Positions 35,311-42,656 of a stretch of 64,000 nt of DNA are shown piece after piece. The notes under the pieces were generated by a model. The model did not search any database, was not told the DNA's origin, and saw only the letters and a program-made list of their open reading frames with translations. The stretch is taken from contig CAKUDB010000001.1 in the NCBI GenBank assembly GCA_934644775.1, positions 124,001 through 188,000 on the forward strand, written 5' to 3'. The position numbers were made by a program, and so were the translations under genes. This stretch comes from an uncultured bacterium. Its GTDB lineage: Bacteria; Vulcanimicrobiota; Xenobia; Xenobiales; Xenobiaceae. Each line of letters opens with the position of its first letter. Within the stretch, counting starts at the first letter, position 1.

Positions 35311-37152
35311 ATGGCGTCCTCTATGAACAGTTCGGAACGCATTCAAGCCGCTTTGGCGGGGGCAGAGGTCGACAGACCTCCTTTTTCTTTTTGGTATAAT
35401 TTTGGTTTGCAGCATATGTCCGGCGAGGCTGTCGCCGACGTCCATATTGCTTTTGCCAGACGCTTTGAGCTCGATTACCTTCGAGTAATGAATGGATATC
35501 CTTATCCTTTGACCAACTTGCGCAGCTTCGATAAAGCTAGCGACTTCTTACAGATCCCTTCCATAGTAGCCGAAGAGGGATACTGGGGCCAGCAATTGCG
35601 GGCTTTAGATAAGATTGTACGCTCTTTAAAAAGTGATGATATTTGGGTAGTCGATTCGGTAGATAGCCCTTGGACAGTTTTGTGCAAGTTGTCTAGTCCT
35701 GATATGGTATTAACTACGGCCAGACGCCGTCCTGAGATAGTTAAGGCTGCTTTAGATATTATCTCCTATTCTCAGGTAAAATATGTCCAAAAAGCTATGG
35801 AACTGGGCATTAAAGGTATCTTCTTTACCTTAACTGAGGCGGCCTACGATGTGCTCGATCCTTTGAGCCAGGAAGAGCTTTGTCAGCCTTACAACAACCG
35901 AGTATTAGAAGCGGCCGCTTCGGCTCCGTTTAATATTTTGCGTATCGACAGCAAGCGCCTCTATTTCGATACTCTCAAAGCTTATCAAACCCAAGTAGTT
36001 AGCTGGCCTCACTTTGCCGCCAAGCAATCTTTGCGTAATGGCATTGCTGAATGGAAGCGCACCGTTTTGGGCGGTGTCAACCACGAAACTGTCGCTTACG
36101 AAAGTCCCAACAAGATAAATGCTTACTTTGAGAAGTATGCTGAAGAGTTTTTCCAGCCCCATCTTTTAGTTGGCCCTAGTGGTATTTTGCCTACTGATAT
36201 TTCCACCTACGTTTTAGACGGTATTGGTGACGCCATTAGAAGATTGCCCAGCCTAGGGCGCATGTTGCGCAAGGCAGCAGCTAGAGAGCGCAGCGCGGCC
36301 CGTTCTGCAGATATGGAAAACTATTATGCCGCCAGCGCCAAGGAAGAGTTGCGCAATTATACTCGCCGTGAAAAGCCGGTTGTTCCTGAGTTTGACAGTG
36401 AAGCTGCCGCTAACGACATAAAATTGGCCTCCGAAGTGGCCTCCTCTGAGCCTCAAGTCGCTCCCTCTTCGGCTCCTGCAACCGCCCTCTCTTTGGAAGA
36501 ACAAGATTTTTCCGCTCCTCAAGCTCCAGCCCCTTCTAAGGTAGAGTCGGTGCGCCTAGTTGAGCACCCGACCGAAGAAGAGGCCGCCCCTGCCACTGAA
36601 GGGGCTGCCGAAACTAGACGGGCTCCCCGCTGGGCCGCTCGCTTAGTTCGCCGCGACTACGAGCGTGAAGATCGCGACCAAGATAGACGCGTCCCTCGCC
36701 AATTTAGTAAAGACGATCCGCGCCGCTTCGATATGGCTTATCGCAAAAATGACAGAGGCCACGATCGCCCCGAAGATGATGAGCCTCGCTATAATCGCTA
36801 TCCTCGCCGCTCCGAGCGCAAATTTGAGCGCAGTGGACGGGGAGAGAGACGGGGTGAGCGTTTCCCCGCTCGCGAAGGGCGTCGCGACGATCGCTTTGCT
36901 GGTCGTGGTGATAAGCGCAGTGAGCGCTTCCCCGCTCGTGAAGGGCGTCGTGACGATCGCTTTGCTGGTCGCGGCGATAAGCGCAGTGAGCGCTTCTCTT
37001 CCACTCGCGAGGGACGTCGCTCCGAGCGTTTCGGCAGCCGCAGCCGACGTCCTGAACGCCCTTCTGCCGACCGTTCTACCGGTCGCTACTACGACAGAAA
37101 GAATGAGGGCGGCGTTAAGCGTATTCGGGTACCGCGTGAGCGTCGCTCCTAA
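35311..37152 (+). CDS. UroD-family protein fused to a basic repeat tail
   Basis: The first about 330 residues form a uroporphyrinogen-decarboxylase-like TIM barrel (ERIQAALAGAEVDRPPFSFW at the start, later VGPSGILPTDIS). Such family members include decarboxylases and corrinoid methyltransferases, so heme synthesis should not be assumed. An Ala/Glu/Pro linker (about 340-445) leads into a tail of about 170 residues very rich in Arg, Asp, Gly and Ser, with 22-residue repeats of the RSERFPAREGRRDD type. This tail resembles RGG-like nucleic-acid-binding regions and is abnormal for the family. The ATG follows GGAG by about 7 bases. A terminator lies on each side. Confidence 0.75.
   Translation: MASSMNSSERIQAALAGAEVDRPPFSFWYNFGLQHMSGEAVADVHIAFARRFELDYLRVMNGYPYPLTNLRSFDKASDFLQIPSIVAEEGYWGQQLRALDKIVRSLKSDDIWVVDSVDSPWTVLCKLSSPDMVLTTARRRPEIVKAALDIISYSQVKYVQKAMELGIKGIFFTLTEAAYDVLDPLSQEELCQPYNNRVLEAAASAPFNILRIDSKRLYFDTLKAYQTQVVSWPHFAAKQSLRNGIAEWKRTVLGGVNHETVAYESPNKINAYFEKYAEEFFQPHLLVGPSGILPTDISTYVLDGIGDAIRRLPSLGRMLRKAAARERSAARSADMENYYAASAKEELRNYTRREKPVVPEFDSEAAANDIKLASEVASSEPQVAPSSAPATALSLEEQDFSAPQAPAPSKVESVRLVEHPTEEEAAPATEGAAETRRAPRWAARLVRRDYEREDRDQDRRVPRQFSKDDPRRFDMAYRKNDRGHDRPEDDEPRYNRYPRRSERKFERSGRGERRGERFPAREGRRDDRFAGRGDKRSERFPAREGRRDDRFAGRGDKRSERFSSTREGRRSERFGSRSRRPERPSADRSTGRYYDRKNEGGVKRIRVPRERRS
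36855..37030 (+). repeat. 66-bp tandem repeat within the UroD-fusion tail
   Basis: Two near-identical 66-base units (36855-36920 and 36921-36986) and a diverged partial third (36987-37030) encode the 22-residue Arg-rich repeat of the UroD-like protein. The unit length keeps the reading frame. Confidence 0.85.
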
Positions 37153-37181
37153 AGTATATTCAGCTTAGAAGCTAAATAGTC

Positions 37182-37211
37182 TCGGCTTAGCCCTAAAAGG
37201 GGCTGAGCCGA
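37182..37211. terminator. Bidirectional terminator between convergent genes
   Basis: A 12-base-pair stem with one G-T pair (37182-37193 with 37200-37211, loop of 6) sits between the convergent UroD-fusion and ECF genes. It is followed by CTTTATTTTA on the plus strand. Confidence 0.8.
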
Positions 37212-37218
37212 CTTTATT

Positions 37219-37791
37219 TTAGGGGTCTTTAGTACGGGGGGCTTGGTCGGCAGCTGGTGGTGGAGGCGTTTGGGTAGGCAGGCCCAAAGGGGGCAAGCAA
37301 CGCAGCGAGCAAGCTATTAGCCAAGTATAGAGGGGAATATGAAAAGCTTGAGCTGGTAGGGAAGCCCAACTTATGTAGCTCCAAGTAGTAAGCCAATGGG
37401 GAGTAGGGCTAAAAAGTATATGTTGAAAGATGGGAACTAAAAAGAACTTGGTCAGCAATTGGCCTGCCGCTATAGCTCCCAAAAGGTGCCACCAAGAGCG
37501 CGGCTGCCCCCCGAGGATTTTGGCTGGCAAGTAGCCAGTTAAGCCTTGGGTAAGGGTAAAGCCGGGAAAGTAAGGGCCGCTGGGAAAGAGAACCCAACCA
37601 AAAATATCGCTAATAGCCCCTACCCAAAAACCGGCTCTAGGCCCCAGGACAAAGCCGGACAAGATAATGGGAAAGGCCACAAATCTAAAGAAACCGTGCA
37701 TAACTGGCGGAGCAGGCAAGGCTCTTAAGGCTAGGGTTATGGCTATAAAAGCGGCCATATAGGTAATTTCTGAAGTTCTGTAACTGGACAA
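37219..37791 (-). CDS. ECF transporter S component, folate-type
   Basis: The 190-residue membrane protein has about five to six helices and the S-component pattern FFRFVAFPIILSGFVLGPRA, then VGAISDIFGWVLFPSGPYFPG. The conserved LSGFxLGPxAGxxVGAxSD and FPxGPYFPGFTLT segments match folate-family (FolT-like) S components. It would capture a vitamin, most likely folate, and work with an EcfT-EcfA module not present in this window. The last 20 residues are a Pro-rich tail. The start is probably the TTG at 37791; no strong Shine-Dalgarno is seen, and the Met at residue 12 (37758) is an alternative. Confidence 0.75.
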   Translation of the reverse strand: MSSYRTSEITYMAAFIAITLALRALPAPPVMHGFFRFVAFPIILSGFVLGPRAGFWVGAISDIFGWVLFPSGPYFPGFTLTQGLTGYLPAKILGGQPRSWWHLLGAIAAGQLLTKFFLVPIFQHILFSPTPHWLTTWSYISWASLPAQAFHIPLYTWLIACSLRCLPPLGLPTQTPPPPAADQAPRTKDP

Positions 37792-37836
37792 AGAATTTAT
37801 AACATCTTTATTTCCGCTAGGGAAACAAATCTTTTT

Positions 37837-37842
37837 ATTATA
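37837..37842 (-). promoter_or_regulatory. Possible -10 box of the ECF gene
   Basis: On the minus strand a perfect TATAAT lies 45 bases before the TTG start. The best -35 candidate (TTGTTC) is 20 bases upstream, longer than the optimum, so the promoter is only plausible. Confidence 0.35.
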
Positions 37843-37958
37843 CCTTAACTAAAACTAAGGGGGAACAAGCCTATGGCTTGTAAATGAACTCCCTACTTAG
37901 TTACCGAATCGAGATTGTACCAATTTGAAGATAATGAAATAAGCTGAGAGCGTATAGC

Positions 37959-39602
37959 ATGAATTTTTCTTACTCAAAAAGATGGCTTCTGCTTTGTGTG
38001 GCCATAGCTGGAAGCGCCCTGAGCCTTACCCCAGCCGGTAGCTGTTCGCCTGAAGCGGAAAGTGTACCTGCCCGAGGCTTAAGCGCTTCCTCTTGTCCAG
38101 TCGCTAGCTTAGCCACTTCCGAAGCGGACCAGAGTGTGCGCGAGCAATATAAGTCGACGATGTTAGTCGATCCTAAAAAAGTGGAGCGGCTTAGGAAAGA
38201 AGCTTCTATTCCTGAAGACGCCCCTTCCTTAACTTTATACCAAGCCGAAGAATATGCTTTGCAACACAGTCCCGTATTGCAATCGAGCAAATATTCGGCC
38301 ATGGTCTCTCACGAGCAATTGGGCCAGTGGCTTAGCAATATCTATCCTTCTATCTCTTTTTCGGCTGGCTTCAACCATAGCGGTACCTTTGTCAGTCAAA
38401 AAGAAAATACTATGACCGACCCCACTACCGGTCAGACTATTAAAGTGGCTTCCGGTGGCAATAGTCGTTCTAGTAGCCGCGTCAATGCCGGTATTACGGC
38501 CAGTCAAACTTTAATAGATTTGAGTCGCCGCCCCCGTTTGCGCCGTGCCGAGTTGGCCGAAGCTTCAGCCTTGGCCTCTTTGGAAAGTCAGCGCCAACAA
38601 GTTTTGCTCGAAGTGCGTAAAGCCTGGTTTGCTTGTTATATCGATCAGACTTTATTGATGATCGCTTTAGAAAATGTGCAAAACCGGGAGATCCGCTTGA
38701 ATGAAGCTAGCCAACACTACCAGGCCGGCACTAAAGCTAAAGCCGATGTAGTTGCCGCTCAGGCTGATTTAGCTTCGGCCCAGCACTCGGTAGTCAAGGC
38801 CAAAACTCAGCTTATGGTAGATTGGGTGACACTTAATGTTTGTATGGGCCGATCCCAAACTGAGCCTTATCAGCTGAGTTTAGACCCTTACTGGGAGCGC
38901 GTAGGCCAACTCGATTCCGACAAATTGTTACAAACCGCTTTGGCCAATCGCTCCGAATTACTTAATTGTCAGATCGCTTTGCGCTCGGCCTTAAACGAAC
39001 TAGATATTATTCGTACCGACGGCTATCCTACTTTAAAAGCTAGCGCCAATGTCGGCGGTAGCGGCTCCCTTTCGCCTTTTGAAGGTAACTGGAGCGTCGG
39101 CTTAAGCCTCAATTGGTCTCTGTTCGACGGATATTTGCGCAAATATGAAGAGAGCGCTCAGAAGATAAAAGCTAGAGCTTTGGCCGAAGATTTTCAAAAT
39201 CAGCGTTTAAAAATTTTCCAAGAAGTTAAGAGCGCCGAAGTCTCTTTGCGCCAGTCCGAAGCTTCCATAGCTTCAGCCGAGGCGGCTATGGCTTCGGCTC
39301 AAGAAAAGTATCGCTTGGCGGCTGCCCGTTATAAAGTTGGCGTAGGTAACAGTGTGGAAGTTTCTGATGCTGAAGTGAGCCTGGCCCAAGCCCAAGTGAA
39401 TTATGCTTCGGCTTTAAACGACCTGCGCGTTGCCAAAGCCGTTATGATAAAAGCTTTGGGTGTAGACGATATGGATAATTTGCCTGAAGTGAAAACAGAG
39501 ATAGGTTTAGACTCTGTGCCGGAGTTGCCGCCGCCATTTAACAGCGGTGTCTCGACAGAAAAGATAAAAGCTGAATTCCCAAGCCTTAGAGAGGAAAAAT
39601 AA
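37959..39602 (+). CDS. TolC-family outer-membrane efflux channel
   Basis: The 547-residue protein has a signal peptide (about 1-28) and then the TolC/OEP fold: two homologous halves of long helices with heptad-like Ala/Glu/Gln patterns (about 215-300 and 400-505). The typical ASANVGGSGS and LNWSLFDGYLRKYEE segments mark the second beta-strand pair and following helix. It forms the outer-membrane exit duct for an efflux or type I system, here with an adaptor and a permease. The start ATG follows GAGAG with long spacing. The stop overlaps the next start (TAATG), so adaptor translation is coupled. Confidence 0.92.
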   Translation: MNFSYSKRWLLLCVAIAGSALSLTPAGSCSPEAESVPARGLSASSCPVASLATSEADQSVREQYKSTMLVDPKKVERLRKEASIPEDAPSLTLYQAEEYALQHSPVLQSSKYSAMVSHEQLGQWLSNIYPSISFSAGFNHSGTFVSQKENTMTDPTTGQTIKVASGGNSRSSSRVNAGITASQTLIDLSRRPRLRRAELAEASALASLESQRQQVLLEVRKAWFACYIDQTLLMIALENVQNREIRLNEASQHYQAGTKAKADVVAAQADLASAQHSVVKAKTQLMVDWVTLNVCMGRSQTEPYQLSLDPYWERVGQLDSDKLLQTALANRSELLNCQIALRSALNELDIIRTDGYPTLKASANVGGSGSLSPFEGNWSVGLSLNWSLFDGYLRKYEESAQKIKARALAEDFQNQRLKIFQEVKSAEVSLRQSEASIASAEAAMASAQEKYRLAAARYKVGVGNSVEVSDAEVSLAQAQVNYASALNDLRVAKAVMIKALGVDDMDNLPEVKTEIGLDSVPELPPPFNSGVSTEKIKAEFPSLREEK

Positions 39603-41179
39603 TGAAGCGGATTCTGATAATTTTAATCATTGTCGCCATCGCTGTGGGCGGGGGAATCCTGTTCATGCGCTCGCGCAGTACCAATCACAAACAAGTTTTC
39701 AGAACTAAGCCTGTAAGTAGGGGCACTATCCAGTCGGTGGTGACGGCTACGGGCGAGCTTACGGCCGTGACCGCTGTCGACGTCGGCTCCGAAGTTTCGG
39801 GCGTAATCGATAAAATTTTCGTTGAGCACAACTCCAAAGTAAAAAAAGGTCAAATTTTGGCCCAAATTAACCCCGAAACTTTGCAAGCCCAGGTAGACAA
39901 AGCTGAAGCTAGCTTGGCCCGCTCTCGCTCTTCTTACGATAGCGCCGTTTCTAAAGCCAGCAACTCCAGAGCTTCTGTCAAAAAAGCCGAAGCTTCTTTG
40001 CTCTCCCAACAAGCTCAAGCCAAAAAGAGCCAAGCTGGCGTAGAAAATGCTCGAGCTAGTCTGGCCAACTCCCAAGCCAATTTCCATACGGCTAAAGCCA
40101 ATCTGGCCAAAAGCGAAGCTGAATATGCCAATGCTAAAGCCAATTACCAGCGCTGGGATAAGCTCTTTGGCCAAGATTTGGTCTCCCGCAGCGAGCGCGA
40201 CGACGCTTACACTTCCATGCTTACTAGTAAAGCTTCCCTCGAAGCTTCTAAGGCCGGCTTGGAAGCGGCCCAGGCTTCCCTTAAGAGCGCCCAAATCGAT
40301 TTACAATCGGCCACTATTAGCTATGAAGGGGCTCAGGCCGATGTTGAGGCGGCCCGCCTCCAAGTTGAAGCGGCTCGCGACGAGGCCGCCTCTTCCGAAG
40401 CTTCCGCAGCCGGGGCCGCCGCCGACGTCAAGCAAGCTGAAGCTAGCTTAAATTCGGCCAAAGTCGATTTAAGTAAAACTAGCATTACTTCTCCTATCGA
40501 CGGTATCGTACTTAGCATAAAAGTCTCCGAAGGTCAAACGGTAGCTTCCCAGTACCAAACCCCCGAACTGTTTAAGTTGGCTCAAAACTTAGATTCTATG
40601 CAGGTAGAAGCTACTGTAGATGAAGCCGATATTGGGCAAATTCACGTCGGTGACGAAGCCAGTTTTACTGTCGACGCTTGGCCCAATAAGATCTTCCAAG
40701 GCAAAGTTCAGGAAGTGCGCAAAGCGGCCGAAACGACCAACAACGTTGTCACCTTCCCGGTAATTATCGCTACTAACAACCCTGATATGTGCCTTATTCC
40801 TGGCATGACCGCCACCGTTAGTATCCAAACTTTGAAGCATAGCGATATTCTTTTAGTGCCTAGCGCCGCTCTGCGCTTTAAGCCTAGCGAAGTGGTAGAT
40901 ATTTCTGGCAAAGACGGCAAAGCGGCTGATGAAGCCTCCAATACTTCCGCCAGCGGCAATGTGGTGGAAAAGAAAGCTATTCGCGCCCTTTACATAGAGG
41001 ACAAGGACGATCCCACCGGATTGGTACGTATAGAAGTGACGACTGGACTTACCGACGGAACCAATACGGAAGTCGAATCCCCCGATTTGAAGGAAGGAGA
41101 TTTAGTCGTAGTGGGCAGCACCGACAAGAGCTTAGTTAAATCACGTGATAAAAAAAGACGCGGCGGGCCTCCCTTCTAA
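39602..41179 (+). CDS. HlyD/MacA-type periplasmic adaptor
   Basis: The 525-residue protein is anchored by an N-terminal helix (about 3-22). It has a lipoyl-like half (GSEVSGVIDKIFVEHNSKVK), an unusually long coiled-coil hairpin (about 95-300) rich in Ala/Ser/Lys/Gln repeats such as KAEASL and AQASLKSAQ, a second lipoyl half (SPIDGIVLSIKVSEGQTV) and a beta-barrel domain (about 335-430). It would bridge the TolC channel and the inner-membrane permease. The hairpin, about 200 residues, is longer than the usual MacA hairpin, matching a longer reach. It starts within the tolC-like stop codon. Confidence 0.9.
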   Translation: MKRILIILIIVAIAVGGGILFMRSRSTNHKQVFRTKPVSRGTIQSVVTATGELTAVTAVDVGSEVSGVIDKIFVEHNSKVKKGQILAQINPETLQAQVDKAEASLARSRSSYDSAVSKASNSRASVKKAEASLLSQQAQAKKSQAGVENARASLANSQANFHTAKANLAKSEAEYANAKANYQRWDKLFGQDLVSRSERDDAYTSMLTSKASLEASKAGLEAAQASLKSAQIDLQSATISYEGAQADVEAARLQVEAARDEAASSEASAAGAAADVKQAEASLNSAKVDLSKTSITSPIDGIVLSIKVSEGQTVASQYQTPELFKLAQNLDSMQVEATVDEADIGQIHVGDEASFTVDAWPNKIFQGKVQEVRKAAETTNNVVTFPVIIATNNPDMCLIPGMTATVSIQTLKHSDILLVPSAALRFKPSEVVDISGKDGKAADEASNTSASGNVVEKKAIRALYIEDKDDPTGLVRIEVTTGLTDGTNTEVESPDLKEGDLVVVGSTDKSLVKSRDKKRRGGPPF

Positions 41180-41192
41180 ACGATAAAAAATT

Positions 41193-42410
41193 ATGAGTTG
41201 GTTGATGATTGTGCGCATTGCAGGCTTAGCTCTGCTGCGCAATAAGATGCGTTCCTTCCTAACTATGCTGGGTATTATTATCGGTGTTTCCACCGTTATT
41301 ACTATGGTGGCTCTCGGTACCGGCACGCAAAACTCTATCCAATCGAGTATTGCCAATTTGGGAACCAATACTATTACCGTTTCTGCTTGGTCGGTACGCC
41401 AAGGCGGTGCTCGCAGCGGCGCTTACGGCAGTTCGCGTCTCACCGTCCAAGATAGCGAAGCTATCCGCGAATCGGTGCCCGATTTAGCTCAAGTTAGTCC
41501 CATTACTCAAAATACGGCTCAGGTAATCTTCCAGGAGCAAAACTGGTCGACTACTGTAGTAGGTTGTGCCGAAGGTTATCAAGCTATTAAAAGCTGGAAT
41601 TTAACTAGAGGGCGCTTTATTACCGACGAAGACGTGCGCGGTCGCGTTAAGGTTTGTGTCTTGGGAGCTACCGTAGCTGACGAGTTATTCTCTAGCGTTA
41701 ATCCGGTAGGCCAAAGTGTGCGCATTAACAAGACTCCCGTTTTGGTAGTGGGCGTTTTGGAAGCTAAAGGCGACGGTGGCTTTGGCCCTAGCCAAGACGA
41801 CACCGTGTTGGTTCCCTACACTACAGCCATGTATCGCCTGTTTAGCTTGCGTTATTTGCGCAATATCCAATGCTCAGCTAAAAGTGAAGATGTGGTCGAT
41901 ACTTGTGTCGATGATATTACTGCTCTCTTGCGCGCCCGCCACCGCTTGCAAGATAGCGATGAAGACGATTTTAGAGTAAATACTCAAGCCGAATTAGCTA
42001 GTATGATGGCCGAATCTACTCAAACCTTTACCCTCTTCTTGGGTGGTATAGCTTCAGTCTCTTTGTTAGTAGGTGGTATCGGCATTATGAATATTATGTT
42101 GGTATCGGTGACAGAGCGCATTCGAGAGATCGGTATCCGTATGGCTTTGGGGGCTAAAGGGAGCGATATTCTGCGCCAATTCTTGGTAGAATCGCTAATG
42201 TTAAGTTTGGTCGGAGGCGTAATAGGCGTAATTTTCGCTTTCGTCCTAACCACTTTGGCGGCTAAGTTTATGTCTATGAGTATGCAAATCTCTCCGGCCG
42301 CCATTGTTATGGCCGTCCTCTTCTCAGCTACGGTAGGTGTCTTCTTCGGACTCTATCCGGCTGTACAAGCTTCTAAGCTCGATCCTATTCAAGCTTTGCG
42401 CCATGAATAG
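41193..42410 (+). CDS. MacB-like ABC permease (FtsX family) without ATPase domain
   Basis: The 405-residue protein has the MacB/FtsX layout: helix 1 (about 25-45; RNKMRSFLTMLGIIIGVSTV), a large periplasmic domain (about 50-275) and three C-terminal helices (about 283-305, 335-360 and 370-390) with SVTERIREIGIRMALGAKGS and the final YPAVQASKLDPIQALR motif. These are signatures of macrolide-exporter-type permeases. No ATPase gene follows or precedes it, so the partner must be encoded elsewhere. It lies 13 bases after the adaptor stop and is followed by a terminator, making it the last gene of a three-gene export operon. Confidence 0.92.
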   Translation: MSWLMIVRIAGLALLRNKMRSFLTMLGIIIGVSTVITMVALGTGTQNSIQSSIANLGTNTITVSAWSVRQGGARSGAYGSSRLTVQDSEAIRESVPDLAQVSPITQNTAQVIFQEQNWSTTVVGCAEGYQAIKSWNLTRGRFITDEDVRGRVKVCVLGATVADELFSSVNPVGQSVRINKTPVLVVGVLEAKGDGGFGPSQDDTVLVPYTTAMYRLFSLRYLRNIQCSAKSEDVVDTCVDDITALLRARHRLQDSDEDDFRVNTQAELASMMAESTQTFTLFLGGIASVSLLVGGIGIMNIMLVSVTERIREIGIRMALGAKGSDILRQFLVESLMLSLVGGVIGVIFAFVLTTLAAKFMSMSMQISPAAIVMAVLFSATVGVFFGLYPAVQASKLDPIQALRHE

Positions 42411-42443
42411 ATGGCCAGCTTAGCTAGCACCTTATCAATTGAT

Positions 42444-42495
42444 AAGTAGCCCTCCCATCTAGTTAGTTAGAACCAGAAGGTAGGGCTACTTTTTT
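42444..42495 (+). terminator. Terminator of the efflux operon
   Basis: A 10-base-pair stem (42444-42453 with 42482-42491) with a 28-base loop ends in a run of six T (42490-42495), 34 bases after the permease stop. A separate 16-base perfect palindrome (42431-42446) overlaps its left arm and may compete with it. Confidence 0.7.
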
Positions 42496-42549
42496 AGTTG
42501 CAATAGTAACTGTAAATTTAAGTTGGTCGAGCCTATCTAAAGCCTATTT

Positions 42550-42580
42550 ATCCCGATATTTTATAGAAAAATATCGGGAT
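42550..42580. promoter_or_regulatory. Perfect inverted repeat upstream of the xdh operon
   Basis: A perfect 13-base inverted repeat (42550-42562 with 42568-42580, loop of 5) with core ATCCCGATATTTT lies about 75 bases before the first xdh start and is not followed by a T-run. Its place suggests an operator for a dimeric regulator or an mRNA leader structure; no specific regulator is recognised. Confidence 0.5.
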
Positions 42581-42656
42581 TGGCCCTTAATGTGCACAAA
42601 AAGATAACTTTATTGTGTTAAAATAACCAAACATTGCTAAAGTTGAGAAGTGTGCC

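Noticed and set aside
36855..36986. 66-bp and 69-bp repeats considered as CRISPR
   Set aside because: The units are directly adjacent without spacers and in frame inside genes.
36665..37168. Open frame of 167 residues in another frame over the UroD-fusion repeats
   Set aside because: It exists only because the repeat units keep alternate frames open; it has no ribosome-binding site and the main frame has the UroD domain upstream.
37792..37880. Folate (THF) riboswitch before the ECF S-component gene
   Set aside because: The leader is only about 40 bases after the possible -10 box and shows none of the conserved stems.
39623..40294. 223-residue minus-strand frame opposite the HlyD-like adaptor
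   Set aside because: It lies opposite the repetitive coiled-coil codons; no ribosome-binding site and composition typical of an antisense shadow.
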